Positions 1 through 10,848 of a DNA stretch of 64,000 bases are shown here, piece after piece. Both the position numbers and the translations under genes were made by a program. Below the pieces are notes generated by a model. The model was not told the origin of the DNA. It saw only the letters and a program-made list of their open reading frames with translations, and searched no databases. This DNA is from Doryteuthis pealeii (lineage: Eukaryota; Mollusca; Cephalopoda; Myopsida; Loliginidae): the NCBI GenBank assembly GCA_023376005.1, contig CM042141.1:95469990-95533989 (forward strand). Direction: 5' to 3'. The stretch's first letter is position 1; every line of letters begins with the position of its first letter.

Positions 1-71
1 ATTAAACATTAGATGCAAGTTTAACGTCATACTCTGACCACTAAGACCACGCAAGCCACCGCCTCTAGACA

Positions 72-237
72 AATTAAGGTGTGTCAGAAAAAGTTAATTC
101 AAAGACTTTTGTACTTTTTGACACACCTTTGTATTCTGAAAAAAATTAATAAATGGAACCGTTATTTTTCAGAATACAAGGTGTGTCAAAAAAGTACAAA
201 AATCTCGCATACTTTTTTGACACAAACCTTGATATAA
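72..237. repeat. Three consecutive short hairpins in the left foldback arm
   Basis: Two ~55 bp palindromes, each opening with AAGGTGTGTC and closing with its complement GACACACCTT (slightly decayed in the second), flank a third palindrome opening with GTATTCTGAAAAA and closing with TTTTTCAGAATAC. They look like tiny TIR elements placed end to end; the family is not identified. Confidence 0.75.
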
Positions 238-1170
238 TAAAAGGAGTCTTGGTTTTTACCCTTTTTATAGAGGGTTATTCAGCGTATTCCACAGTCCCAG
301 TCGACAGGCGGTGGGTGGACCCTCAGTGACAGCCTTCTAGCACCAATATTCATAAAAAGAGTTGGAGTTTGCCATTTGGGCAATACGATCAGACAATCCA
401 ATATAGTTGCGAGGGCTGACATATCACCCGAGTGAGCAGCTTGATGAGGTGTAGTCCCCTGGAAAAGTCAGAAGATTTTTAATAGTCTGGCAAAAAGATG
501 TAAACTCCCATTTAATTCTTGTGTATGCAATCCTAACCCTTTTGACCCTCTCGCACTCTCTTCCTCTATACAATTCAATGCCTCTACTATTCAAAAACTG
601 TTATAAGCCTTACAAATTCTAAATAATTGTCTTTAGACTTAAATACATAAAAAGCCATCCATTTTTGCCAAAACTATTTGAATTCAGCAAATTAATGGTT
701 AAAATCTATGAAAATAAAATTACATTACTGTAATTATTATTTTGCTTGTATTACTGATGCTCATTATGCTATTTAAGCTTCTAAAAGACAACTTATTTAG
801 AATTGTAAGCTTTATAACAGTTTGAATAGTAAGGCATTGAATTGTAGAGTGCGAGAGGTCAAAAGGTTAGGATTGCATACACAGAATAATGGAGTTACAT
901 CGTTTTTGCCAGACTCATTTAAAAAATCTTCTGACTTTTCCAGGGGACTACACCTCATCAAGCCTGATCACTCGGTGAATATGTCAAGCCCTTGCAACTA
1001 TATTGATTGTCCTGATCGTATTGCCCAATGGCAACACCCCAACTCTTTTTTTATGATATGGGTGCTAGAAGGCTGTCACTGAGGGTCCACCACCGCCCTG
1101 TCGACTGGGACTGTGGAAACGCGAATGCACCTCTATAGAAGGGTAAAAACCCCCAACTCCTTTATTATAC

Positions 1171-1320
1171 AAGGTGTGTCAAAAAAGTATCGAGATTTTT
1201 GTACTTTTTGGACACACCTGTATTCTGAAAAAATAACGTTTCCTATTTATTAATTTTCAGAATACAAGGTGTGTCAAAAAGTACAAAAAGTCTTCTTGAT
1301 ACTTTTTTGACACACCTTAT
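1171..1320. repeat. Matching three-hairpin cluster in the right foldback arm
   Basis: The same three hairpins recur here in mirrored order: GGTGTGTC...GACACACC, GTATTCTG...CAGAATAC, GGTGTGTC...GACACACC. The cluster was therefore already present when the large foldback formed, or it seeded it. Confidence 0.75.
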
Positions 1321-1409
1321 ATATGTGCTAGAAGGCGGTGGCTGGTGGTCTTAGTGTCCAGAGTATGACGTTAAACTGCATCTAATGTTTAAGTTACTTT
1401 TGGACCACC

Positions 1410-2155
1410 CTGTACAGCATGGTCCAAATTTCTTGTTCACCACTACATTTTTTTATTTTCAGATTGGTTTGGTTTGTTTTGTTTTACGGCATATCAACCT
1501 CAGTGGGTCATTTAATGCCGATAAAGTTTTGAAATAAATCAATTCTTAATGGATAATACAATTTTTTATAAATACATTTTTCTATTTACCCATAGATGGG
1601 ACCCTAACAGGTACTACCACTCCGGGTCAGAGTGGACCAGGGAGCAATGGTGGTGAAGGGTGCTCCACATTCCCCAAACCTCCAAAACTGGAACCTCACC
1701 ATCAGATAGAGTTTAACGTCATTCCCAGGACAAGTAGACACAGCCACCGCCTTCTAGCACCCATATGATAAAAAGGGTTGGGCTTGCCATAAGGCAATAG
1801 GGTTGGTCAATCATATAGTGCTAGGGCTGACATGACCAGCGATTGATCGGAGGGGGCCTCTCCGCCGCCGTCTAGCCCAAATTGGCCAAAGTGGATTATT
1901 GCAAGTCATGAACTGCTCATCCACCTGGGTTCTATCCTTAAAGCATCACGGGTCGCCACCCACGGCCAACAGGTGGCCCCATTGGGGGATTCTTACCCCT
2001 CTGCAGAGGTGCAGTCGGTGCATTCTAACGCCCCAGCCGACAGGGCGTTTATTTATTTTTTTTTTTTTTTCAGAGGTAAAATAATTACATAACTTATATT
2101 ATTAAAAAAAAAAATAATGTAGTTAAAACAGTAGAGGTGAAAAGACTTTCAAACC
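1410..2155. mobile_element. Short TIR element interrupted by RepA
   Basis: Around 1420-1447 a block reads CTGTACAGCATGGTCCAAAT...TTGTTCACC. At about 2125-2155 an approximate reverse complement reads GGTGAAAAGACTTTC...CTTCTGTAG. A RepA copy (1464-2047) sits between them. This suggests a small mariner-like non-autonomous DNA element into which RepA inserted. The TIRs are diverged and the class is inferred. Confidence 0.4.
1464..2047 (-). mobile_element. RepA retroposon, near full length
   Basis: Runs from the LINE-like tail (TTTTACGGCATATCAACCTC, complement of the 3' end) through the box CCATAGATGGGACCCTAACA to the 5' end, which on this strand reads CCGACAGGGCG. About 584 bp, matching the ~590 bp copy at 26376. 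The tail is of the AAACCAAAC subtype rather than the CCAACC subtype. No coding potential and no clear Pol III boxes. Confidence 0.8.
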
Positions 2156-2159
2156 TTCT

Positions 2160-2320
2160 GTAGATTAATGTACCATGTGGTCCAAAATTCTTGTCACTAG
2201 TATATTTTTTGTAGGGGTAAGAAAATCACATATAGGTATTGTTAAACAAAAAAAAACAATGAAAGTTAAAATAATGTGTAAGGGTGACAAGACTTTTCGG
2301 ACCATGCTGTAGATCAATAC
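2160..2320. mobile_element. Small TIR element (MITE-like)
   Basis: ACCATGTGGTCCAAAATTCT followed by TTGTCAC at 2172-2198 is mirrored by GTGACAAGACTTTTCGGACC and ATG at 2283-2306, with about 85 bp of A-rich sequence between. The ends resemble those of the interrupted element just upstream, so both probably belong to one mariner-like non-autonomous family. Confidence 0.5.
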
Positions 2321-2404
2321 TTTTGTTGTTATGAAATGCTTTTCATCAAACTCAGTTTAACCCTTTGAAAATGTTTTCCTTCACGTGTGCATAAGTAATT
2401 AAAA

Positions 2405-2645
2405 GTCAGTGGAGTGGCCTATTGCTGGTATCAGCTGGACAGTGAGGGTATCTATCCCGTTTTACTAGCATTAGACCAGGAGGATTGTTTTTGTGTCTGA
2501 AGTGGAACACCACACCTACCATCAGCTCTTCACTTTGCTGAAACAGATACAAAAACATGCTACAAATGTGCTGAATTGGAGAGGGCAGTATCAAAAACCA
2601 GAACCCTGTTGTTCCATGTTGGATGCTCTACTAACTGAGCTGAAT
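2405..2645 (-). mobile_element. RepD tRNA-derived SINE, decayed
   Basis: On the minus strand a tRNA-like head reads TTCAGCTCAGTTAGTAGAGC (box A type), then GGTTCTGGTTTTTGATACTG (weak box B). The body is also found at 51752-51975, 54208-54440 and 60535-60715, for example the GATACCAGC / GTATCAGC tail block. Non-coding. Confidence 0.65.
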
Positions 2646-4310
2646 GTAACATAGAATAAAAAAGGAATTTTGTAATTCTAAAAAATAGTAAAAAAAAAAA
2701 GATATGAGATTGCTCTTCTAATAACTTTATTTTTACTTTATTCATTTTCGTGGTTTAATATTCTTAGGATGTGGTTTCTAAAAGAGAAAAAAATGCAGGT
2801 TGAACAGAAGAAGAAGAAGAAGAAGAAGAAGAAATCACTGCAAAGCCAGTTAAAGGTAAAGATTTAGTTCCATTGATGCCTATGTACCATGGGTATAAGC
2901 AAGACACACTGCTAGTTGAGAAATAGAGTAAACGCCATCATAAACTCTGTTATGTCATTTATTAACCAACAAGACCAACAATGGCATTAGGGCCACATCA
3001 GTAATTCCTGCAAAAAAGATAGAAGTAAAAATCATGAATCAGCACAAAACTGAAATCAACAATCTTGAAATAAAAAAAAAGATTTTGTTCTTTTCTGGTG
3101 GTAGACATTAGTTCAGGTTAAAAGCGTAGTAAAGGTGACCTGAATTTTTTTAATACCTTATTGTTCCGATGCAGTTATCATTGGGGAATGAAAAAGGTTT
3201 TCTCGGAAAAATAAGGTATATTGTGGTCCCAGGGTGGGGGAAGGTCACATCCGCTTCCGCTCAAAACCTGGAACTTACGCTTTTATTTTTAAATCTAGTT
3301 CTGGGGTCATTGGTCGATCAATGGCTGGCCCTCGTTGAGTGTTTATCCTTCCAAACTTTAACCTATTTTTGTCCTTATTTCTTTTTCTTCTCTTTCTCCA
3401 GAAATCCGATTACCGTCTTCTTTTCAATCCCCCATTTAAACTTTGACTATACTTTGATTAAACATAAAAATGTTTTAGTTTAGTTCCTATAATTAATCAC
3501 TGCTCTACTAGTTTACTGATTTGTAATTGTATTCTACGAGGTATTTAGATCGCAACTTTTAGGCCTGGAGACCCAAAACTTTTCAGCCTAAGTGAAAACA
3601 AAGCTTAACTCAGGATGGTCCGGGACTGTAATCTTAACTCTTAACATCCTATAACACCTCATTCCATCCAGCCGGAAGTCACATTCATTTCCTAATCTGC
3701 CCCAGACAATAGCCTTTGTTTAAATGTAATATTAAACATATTAGAATCTTATATTAAAGGGAAATAACAGGTAACTTGAAATGAAAAGGGCATTTTTAGG
3801 CATTTTTTGATAAATCCTTATAGGAATGGGACTCTAGACTTAGAAAATTTATCAACAGGATGTTAATAGTTAAAAGGAGAGAATAAAACAGCAATGAAAT
3901 CCAAATACACATGAATCTATCAAATCAAAAACGGACCCTTGGACCAAAACAGACCCTTGGACAAAAAACGGACCCTTGGACAAAACAACCCTTGAACACT
4001 CATTGAAATGGCCATGTTATATTTTCCTTCTACTACTTAAGTGCGATGAGGTGATGAATGCAATGTGATCATGGACTGTCAATCAGGGAAAATTATTCAG
4101 TCATCAGTTGGGAAATAACATGACACTACACTGAATTATGTGTAATAATAATCAAAAGACAAGTGAGAGTCACGAGGAATTTATAAGTTGATGAGGTGAC
4201 GGCTTATTTTTTATTTTTTAATGTAAATGATATTTTGACATTTAGATAAATGACATTATCAAATCTAAGCAGGAATTTTGTATTATAAGAATGAATTTAT
4301 AAGGGTCACA
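2646..4310. other. No recognisable gene; minor simple repeats
   Basis: A+T-rich sequence with a (GAA)n run at about 2809-2833 and a ~20 bp tandem block at 3925-4000 in which ACCCTTGGAC recurs. The open frame at 3169-3483 encodes a low-complexity, Phe/Leu-rich peptide with no family signature and is not called as a gene. Confidence 0.6.
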
Positions 4311-4312
4311 GG

Positions 4313-4397
4313 TCAACCATATATCAACATTGTGAACATTGGTGAAATGGTGATAGTGATGCTGGTTATGATAGTGATGGTGGTAGTGTTGTTGTTG

Positions 4398-4429
<32 letters not shown>

Positions 4430-4640
4430 AGTGAAAATAGTGGTAGAAGATCTATAGCTTAAACTGTAATGATCAAGTTTAAAGAAAATGATCAAATCAG
4501 ATGATGATGATGGTAGTTGTGGCATTGGTGGTGTTGATGGTGGTTATGATATTGATTATGATGGTGGTTATTATGATAGTGAGATGATGGTGGTAGCGGC
4601 GGTGGTGATAGTGGTGGTAGTTTTGGTGGTATGAAATGAA
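4313..4640. repeat. Degenerate trinucleotide repeat tract (GTT/GGT/GAT)
   Basis: Successive runs of GTT, GGT and ATG/GAT triplets, interrupted by about 60 bp of ordinary sequence near 4440-4500. The Asn/Thr-rich peptide this gives on the minus strand is a repeat by-product. Confidence 0.9.
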
Positions 4641-4784
4641 ATGAAATCATACTAATTATCAAGCTTCATCTAAAAAAAATTCAGACGAATAAATTGTTTT
4701 CTATTTTTCATAAGAATTGAGAGCAAGTGAAGTGAATCTAAATATGAATGGGACAGTGATTTACAATATATATATCATCATCGT

Positions 4785-5345
4785 CATCATGTCGCGCAAG
4801 TAGCACGGATATCCATGACAATCTCTCGCCAGCCTTCCCTATCATTCATTGCCCTGAGAGGTCTTCTGTGCAGCAACCAGCATTCTTGCATAGTTGGTTA
4901 ATGTAGGTTCTTGCTGGGCGGCCAACATTAGTATGTCCATGTGTTGGCTTCCACGGGAGAATGTCGTTTATGAGCTCGTCCTTGCTTCTCCAACAGCGTC
5001 CTGCATGCCTAGTCCATCTCACTCAGATGGTTTGTGAGATGGGGGCAGGTGGCCATACAGCTGCTTCCTTGTGGGGTGCTGTTTCCGTGACTTGTTCAAG
5101 ACTGCACAGAGCATTCTTGTGCAGCTCCCATCTAGCTTATTCTCAAGGCGCTTTGTTATGGTCCAAGTGGTGCAGCCATACAGCAGTACTGATATAACCA
5201 CAGTCTGGAAGAATTGTCGTTTTAATTTTTCAGTGAGATCGGATTTCCATATGACTGATAATTTGTTTGTGGCCGACCATGCCTTTCCTATTCGTGTATT
5301 AACATCGCTCTCTGTGGATGAGACATTACTATACATATAGCACAA
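4785..5345 (-). pseudogene. RTE-like LINE reverse transcriptase, C-terminal fragment
   Basis: The minus strand encodes VNTRIGKAWSATNKLSVIWK, then a segment with LLYGCTTWT and KQLYGHLPP. These are hallmarks of the conserved region just after the RT catalytic core in RTE-like non-LTR retrotransposons. Downstream on that strand frames shift, but AMNDREGWREIVMDIRA is still readable. The element ends at a short GATGATGA-type microsatellite (about 4765-4790), as is usual for this LINE group. It is 5' truncated and carries frameshifts, so it is dead. Two relatives lie at 24685-24950 and 31505-32090. Confidence 0.85.
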
Positions 5346-6310
5346 AACTGAAATTATGCTTTATAAGCATTTTTTAGGATTTGGTTTAGTGAACAACCAT
5401 AATGTCATTGGAAAATATATTTATGTTTTTTATGTAATTTAGAAACAACTTTTCATTTTTTAGAATATTTTCATTTTCTTTTTATAAGAATTAAATTCTA
5501 AAGTGAGAGCAACCAAAGTGTCTCTAAAGAGGTGGGACTGTGATTTACATAGACACAAAACTGGAGTCTAACTTGGTGTTCATATTTATGATGGTTGATG
5601 TGCAATTTACATTGCAGATTTAATGTAAAACTAAATATTTTTGTGTGCAAAGAAACATAAAAAAAAACATCCAAACAAACGTAAAATAAAATTCTCTTCT
5701 GTTTCGAAGGAAGACACAAAACTCTGCAAAGAGAGAAAGAAAGAAAAAATGAAAATAGGAAAAATAATAAATGCCCACTGCTTTTTCTCAATTATTTTAT
5801 GAACTTTTACTCTGTGGAGTTCCTTTTTGTTCTCTATTTCTTTTGGGGAGAGAGAGAGGGGGGGTTCAAAGAAAAGCATAGCACATTTCAAAGAAATGAT
5901 TGTATTCCTGCAACTCTTGGAGAGACCTGCAGAGAATGACAGCTTTTGTCAAAGATATGGAAATCTGGAAATGTATAACTCAACTCTCCACTCTTAGAAT
6001 TTTCTGCAAATTCTTAGAATGTTGAAAAGCAGCCAATGGCGCTGCTATTCTCAACGTTTTTTGAACAATTTACTTACATTTTAACTCAAAAGTAAAAGGA
6101 CAGTAAACAGAATTTTAACAGTGAAATAAATTGTTTACAATCAAGTTTTTCTATTACAAATGTTTATCATTCCTTTGTAATAGATATATCTAAAATCATG
6201 AAGAATGGAGCCGAAAATATATTAAAAAAAACAAATTCAAATTCTAAATTAGATTGGAATTCGTAAACTGATTTCAAACTCTAAATAAGGACATTTTGCA
6301 TTCATTTGTC
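5346..6310. other. No recognisable feature
   Basis: A+T-rich sequence with poly(A)/poly(T) runs. The minus-strand open frames around 5498-5891 are Phe/Ser-rich translations of A-rich sequence and are not supported as genes. I see no repeat family here. Confidence 0.5.
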
Positions 6311-6312
6311 AA

Positions 6313-6360
6313 TAATACCCTTGGGAAAGACATGAACCTACTTCTCCCTCATTTATATTG
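6313..6360 (+). mobile_element. RepC core fragment
   Basis: AATACCCTTGGGAAAGACAT followed by GAACC matches the conserved SINE core shared by RepC and RepB. The head and tail are missing. Confidence 0.4.
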
Positions 6361-6559
6361 ATATATAATATGATATTTGGCATTCGTTTATCAATAATAC
6401 TGAGCTCAAAATTCAGCTAAATCTTTTTATGTTACTTTACATTAATGTTCACGAATCCACTTATCCACTTTTTCTTCATCTATTGGTAAATATTTGGGCA
6501 CATAGATTGGAATTGGTAAACTCTTATATTAAGTGCAAGCTGGTCCATAATGCAGATGC

Positions 6560-6755
6560 AGCTTCAAAGAGATATACATTTTATATTTGCGTACAATGTT
6601 GTTAAGAGTTGAGTACACTTAAAGGCAAATATTTATAGTCTACTAAATTATACAAAGAATATACATTTTATATTTGGGGACAATTCTGTTAAATGGAAGT
6701 TAAGAGCTGAGTACACTTTAAGGCAGATATCTATAGTCTACTAGATTATACAAGA
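6560..6755 (+). repeat. Two-copy tandem duplication, unit about 95-100 bp
   Basis: ATATACATTTTATATTTG, GAGTACACTT, AAGGCA and TATAGTCTACTA occur in the same order at about 6572-6655 and 6660-6752. Confidence 0.8.
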
Positions 6756-6934
6756 TGGATCAAAAAGTATCAAAGCTGAAGATTTCAGTTTTTATTAGCA
6801 TTAAAAGTTAAAATCTAAAGTAAAATGAATACATAGCTGATCATCTTATATAATAAATCTAGACATCTAGACATCTAGACTTTGGTTAGACAAATCAATG
6901 CCAATTCAAAAGAATTTAGTTAGTTTAGTTCAAG

Positions 6935-7190
6935 AAACGTGGTGAAAATGTTTACCGTCGCAAGAAATGGTCATGGCGATATGAGTTCATATCCTGGACA
7001 AGGCTTTCACATAGCGGTAATACACTTGGTATGAATCCAAATATTCTCCCTCCAGCCATAGGTAAATAGTAGGGCAGACTGGGCTCTTTATTCTTGGTAT
7101 GGCAACCAGTCTTGGAGAAGAAAAACTCTGAATTCAAACCTGAGGGAATCTCTTCTCGTTAGTCAAAAACTACTTTAAGAGCTCCTTTTC
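6935..7190 (+). mobile_element. RepC SINE, decayed head
   Basis: The core GGTATGAATCCAAATATTCT and CCCTCCAGCCATAGGTAAAT are followed by GGGCAGACTGGGCTCTTTA and GAATTCAAACCTG, all in RepC order. The tRNA-like head is worn, with TTCATATCCTGG as the box B remnant. The 3' end diverges to TCTCTTCTCGTTAGTC, a tail variant also seen near 39400 and 63380. Confidence 0.75.
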
Positions 7191-7610
7191 TCCTTCCTTC
7201 ATACTGATATTGTTGACCTTACTATAAAACAAAAGTTGTCAAAGTTTGTTATACTGTTACATCGTGGGTAGCCTACGAATTATGTCTGTAAGTGTAGTAA
7301 TATTCAAATAACGGTATGGCAAATACAACGTTGCCATTGACCATTGTAGGAAGTTGTAAAAGTGATTGACAAGGCAATTCACCTTCTCTGACCTGGATAC
7401 TGATTGCTGATTGGCTGAAGTTGAACGTGAGAACGTACATTGAGTTAGTTAGATTCTGGCCGTTAGTCAAACGGACTAGACGTAAGGTTCGCCTGTCCTA
7501 AGATGCCAACTTTCACTGCGCGGTTGAAAAGAGTTTTGGGCTTCTGGATTTTAATAAAGAACAAAAGTATCTTGTAAAACAACAAAGGCTTGCTTAATTA
7601 TTAAAACGAA
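7191..7610. other. No recognised family
   Basis: Moderately balanced base composition compared with its surroundings. No repeat family or coding signature identified. It lies immediately upstream of the weak exon candidate at 7611. Confidence 0.4.
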
Positions 7611-7688
7611 ATGCACAGAGACAATCCAGCACAGAAGAAGAATGAAATCAGCCCAGAAGAAGAGGATGGCAGCGACGAAGCAGAACCA
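7611..7688 (+). CDS. Candidate short coding exon ending at a GTAAGA donor (weak)
   Basis: An ATG with G at -3 and an in-frame TAA three codons upstream opens 26 codons: MHRDNPAQKKNEISPEEEDG, then SDEAEP. The last codon is followed directly by GTAAGA, a good 5' splice donor, in phase 0. The peptide is acidic and hydrophilic, like many disordered N-termini. Against it: no acceptor or second exon is identifiable, the frame is short, and no homologous domain is visible. It could equally be chance. Transcript evidence would decide. Confidence 0.15.
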
Positions 7689-8730
7689 GTAAGATTTCAT
7701 CTACTCCTCTCTTTCCTCTCTCCCCATTAGATACCCGATATGAAAAGGGGTATATAACAATACTTCCACAATACACAAATTTTTATACAATTTCCTAATT
7801 GCAGAGATGCTGATAGTCACCCGTCCCGCGTCCCTGACGCACATAAATCTAAAAGGACCCTGTAAAATCGTATCCATGCGTCCCAGTGTTTTTCTTTTTC
7901 TTCCCTCACCATTTCAAGCTAACTGTAAATTCATTTCAATAGTTTCTTAGAAACGAATTACACAGGATAGGTTACAAAATAGAGTTAGATGATTTTAGTT
8001 GGGACTCATAAATTTTCCAGGAGACCCATTCAAAGCAAATATGTACTTCCAGGACGCACTAAATCAAAAAGCTATCAGCATCACTGTAATTGTATGTCTA
8101 ATAATATAATGTCTAATTATAAAAACGCAATAGGATTTTTAAACGGCTATGGGAGTCCACCAGAGTAAAATTGGAATCAAAGGTCCACCAGAGTCAAATA
8201 GAAATAAAAAGGGTTCATAGATAATAAAAAAAATAATTAAAAAATGTTCAGAATCGTTGATCTAGAGTCATGAAATAGTCATGCTATTCGATATACATGA
8301 AACATCGGTTCATGGAAGTCTCTCGTCACGAAACAAATCGGTTCATGAACAGATTTTCTGAACAAGAAACGTTTCAGTTGACGAGTTACAAACACGCAAG
8401 CCAACAAAAACGTGGAACGTCAAGCTGAGAGGATCAGCGGGAGAGCATGTGGGAATCTACAGGAAGTTAACACTTCCAAGGCTAAAAGACATTTGAAGAA
8501 AGTTCGTTTGTGCGCAAGATGTTTGACGCACACTTTCCACGTGAACTTGGATAATTAATTGTATTATTTAACCAATCAGAATGATTTCCGCTGAATCTAA
8601 AACACTTCGATTGGGAGCCACTTTCTTTTCACGTCGTTGTTTTAAATTTAATGATTTTCATTGCTTTTGTGTGTGAACTTGTGCAAACAAAATACTGTTG
8701 TAAAAGTTTAAATAAACAATCATCTAGGGT
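7689..8730. other. No recognised family; short duplicated motif
   Basis: GTCCACCAGAGT occurs twice at 8154-8205 in a ~37 bp tandem arrangement. At 8390-8730 the sequence is less A+T-rich, with a CACGTGAAC site and an ACCAATCAG (CCAAT-type) site near 8540-8580. These could be promoter-like or LTR remnants, but nothing supports either firmly. Confidence 0.4.
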
Positions 8731-8734
8731 CCAG

Positions 8735-8815
8735 AAATGGATTAATCCATTTTATATTGATTCCTATGGGGGAAAATAGTTTCGTTTTACGAATATTTCG
8801 TATCAAAAATGAGTT
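8735..8815. mobile_element. DNA-transposon terminal fragment (pogo/mariner-like)
   Basis: TTAATCCATTTTATATTGAT, then TCCTATGGGGGAAA and TTCGTTTTACGAATATTTCG resemble the subterminal part of elements with CAGTGGTACC-type TIRs, such as those at 12919 and 34687. The TIR itself is absent. Confidence 0.35.
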
Positions 8816-8819
8816 AAAT

Positions 8820-9310
8820 TATATTATAAAAATGGGAGAAATAAAGAAAGATGACCAAAAAGATAAGAAAACGAATTATTCAAATTTAACAAAAGAATGA
8901 CGAATAAGAAAGTAAGATTGAAAAATAGAAGAAAGAAAGAAAGACGACAAAAGAGAAAAGAAATGAATTTGAAAGAATGAAAGAAAGAAGGAAAGAAAGA
9001 AAGAAAGAAAGAAAGACGACCAAAGAGAAAAGGAAGGAGTTATTGAAAATTAAAAAGAAAAAAGAATAAAGAAAAAGAAAGAAAGAACGAAAGAAAAAAT
9101 GACCAAAGAAAAAAGAAAGGCAATATTAAAAATCAAAAAGAAAGAAAGAACGAATAAACAGAAAGAAGAAAAACTGAAAATAGATGCGAGAAAGAAAAAC
9201 GACCAAAGAAAAAAGAAAGGAACTATTAAGAATTAAAAAGAAAGAAAAGAAAGAAAGAAAGAGAAAGAAAGAAAGAAAGAACACTTAAAAATATAAGAAA
9301 GAAAGATGAC
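8820..9310 (+). repeat. Purine tract, degenerate (GAAA)n
   Basis: About 490 bp that is almost entirely A and G on this strand, built from GAAAGAAAG runs. It includes several diverged blocks carrying ACGACCAAAGA(G/A)AAA and GGAACTATTA-like inserts at roughly 80-90 bp spacing, suggesting higher-order duplication of the tract. Confidence 0.9.
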
Positions 9311-9950
9311 GTAAGAGAAATTTGCATTCATTCAGTCGTTTAATATACTTGGCCCATTATTTCGCAAGTTTCTTAAATTCCCCACCTTTTACTGCCGTTG
9401 GTAAAGCATACAAAGAACAATGACACTTCTTACTGATGTCATCAAGTTTATTTCAATAAACATCGTGAAATTGTACAAGGAAGAAACAAATAACGTTTAA
9501 TAAAAAGATAACAGCAAATACTTTTCAAAAGAAATAGAAAACAAGAAAGAAATTGCCCAAATTCTTACCGTGTCGCCTGTCTTAACCAGCAGCGTAAACT
9601 AAATAGAGTTTGTATACAAGTTCCCTTACCCAATTCCATTTGCGCTCTCACATAGCAACTAATGATCAGCACAAAATGGGATTAATAAAACGCATTAAAC
9701 TAATCCAACACTAGATATTGTGGTTGTAGTTAAATTGATATAACAAAAACTATAAAGAAAACATTCAGATGAGGGTAAAGAATATAGCAACGACACAACA
9801 ACAAGGCTTCATTATTTGCATAAAGTGAAAATAAGGTAATATTATTTCCCACAAAACAACTATATAAAAATAAGGCACAGCTAACAGGTCAATTTAGCGA
9901 CAGTTACACCCCCTCACAAATAAATGAATAAAAAAGGCATCCTCCTCTTC
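9311..9950. other. No recognisable feature
   Basis: A+T-rich, without a repeat family or coding signal that I can identify. Confidence 0.5.
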
Positions 9951-9952
9951 AT

Positions 9953-10195
9953 TGGTTTCGATTTTGGTTTCTTTGTTTAATGGCATATTACCCTTTATGG
10001 ATTATTTAATGCCAAATCATTCCTGTAGAAGAACAATAATGATAATATTTAACCGATTTCAGGGGGTGGATAAAGGGGTCCATACCCTTCCCAAGAGCAT
10101 TAGTCTGAAAGTGAACGTAATAGCGTGACTCACTTACTACAATGTCGCAGACCAGCACATTAACTACTACACCAGGGCGACTCCCCTTTTTTCAT
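9953..10195 (-). mobile_element. RepB SINE (tRNA head, LINE-like tail)
   Basis: The tail TTTCTTTGTTTAATGGCATA (complement) lies at the left, followed by the core CCATACCCTTCCCAAGAGCA. The tRNA-like head is complemented at the right, with box A-like TAGTTAATGTGCTGGTCTG on the minus strand. The box B region is partly deleted relative to the copy at 32721. Confidence 0.8.
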
Positions 10196-10515
10196 CGGAC
10201 TGAAAACTTTTTGGCGCTCATATCTAATCATTTGAAGACATTCTGCTCATCTTCAAAAGATTGCCATTTTTTAGTATCTCAATCAATTCTTTAAAAGCAA
10301 ATTGAAGAAAAAATGACAAAATATTTATTTTGTTCTTTAACTTAAGAATTCTTTTGAAATGGAATGGATGGCTTTCTGCCAACGTTGAATAAATGTACTC
10401 TCTGACTAATCAGGAATGTTTTCATTAAATAAATATTTTCAAATTATTTTTCAATCTGGCAATTTCATTTTCATTGACATATATAAGAAATATATATCTA
10501 TACATTAATACTGGT
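10196..10515. other. No recognisable feature
   Basis: A+T-rich; no family or coding signal seen. Confidence 0.5.
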
Positions 10516-10737
10516 GTTCCTAAATCTTCCGTCCGTTATCATCCTGCAACACCCTTTGGTTAAAAATGAGACCGTCTAAATCGTCCAAGATGAAATGCAA
10601 AAATGTAAATTTCTTATGAGTGTCGTTACTCCAGGTAAATAATGGATCATTCTGTTTTTTATTATAAAGAAGAAAAAGGAAGAAAAAGGATATGCTACAC
10701 AGAAAATATAATAAGAATGAAAGAAAGATGAGAGTAG

Positions 10738-10740
<3 letters not shown>
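10516..10740 (+). repeat. RepE dispersed repeat
   Basis: CATCCTGCAACACCCTTTGG, GTCCAAGATGAAATGCAAA and GGTAAATAATGGATCATTCT recur at 20090-20300 (+) and, inverted, at 28010-28205 and 50280-50350. The family is non-coding and often abuts microsatellites. Confidence 0.8.

Positions 10741-10812
<72 letters not shown>
10741..10812. repeat. (AT)n followed by (AG)n microsatellite
   Basis: About 40 bp of AT then about 32 bp of AG, at the 3' end of the RepE copy. Confidence 0.98.
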
Positions 10813-10815
<3 letters not shown>

Positions 10816-10848
10816 GAGTGTGTAGCAAATTAATGTAATGAGTTACTG

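Larger units (their letters stand above)
1..1392. repeat. Long foldback (inverted repeat), arms about 645 and 620 bp
   Basis: Bases 1 to about 645 are repeated in reverse complement at about 770-1392, with roughly 125 bp of loop between them. The outer ends pair (AACATTAGATGC at the left with GCATCTAATGTT at the right), as do internal marks such as the CCCCTGG / CCAGGGG blocks near 460 and 940. The arms contain pieces of the RepA retroposon and a set of short hairpins. The arms differ by scattered substitutions and indels, so this is not an exact read duplication. The element may extend left of the window. An open frame at 822-1082 is only a by-product of one arm. Confidence 0.9.

Noticed and set aside
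822..1082. 86-codon frame in the foldback
   Set aside because: It lies within one arm of the inverted repeat, and the complementary arm does not preserve an equivalent reading frame.
10520..10828. 102-codon frame on the minus strand
   Set aside because: It is built from the translated (AG)n/(AT)n microsatellite and RepE.
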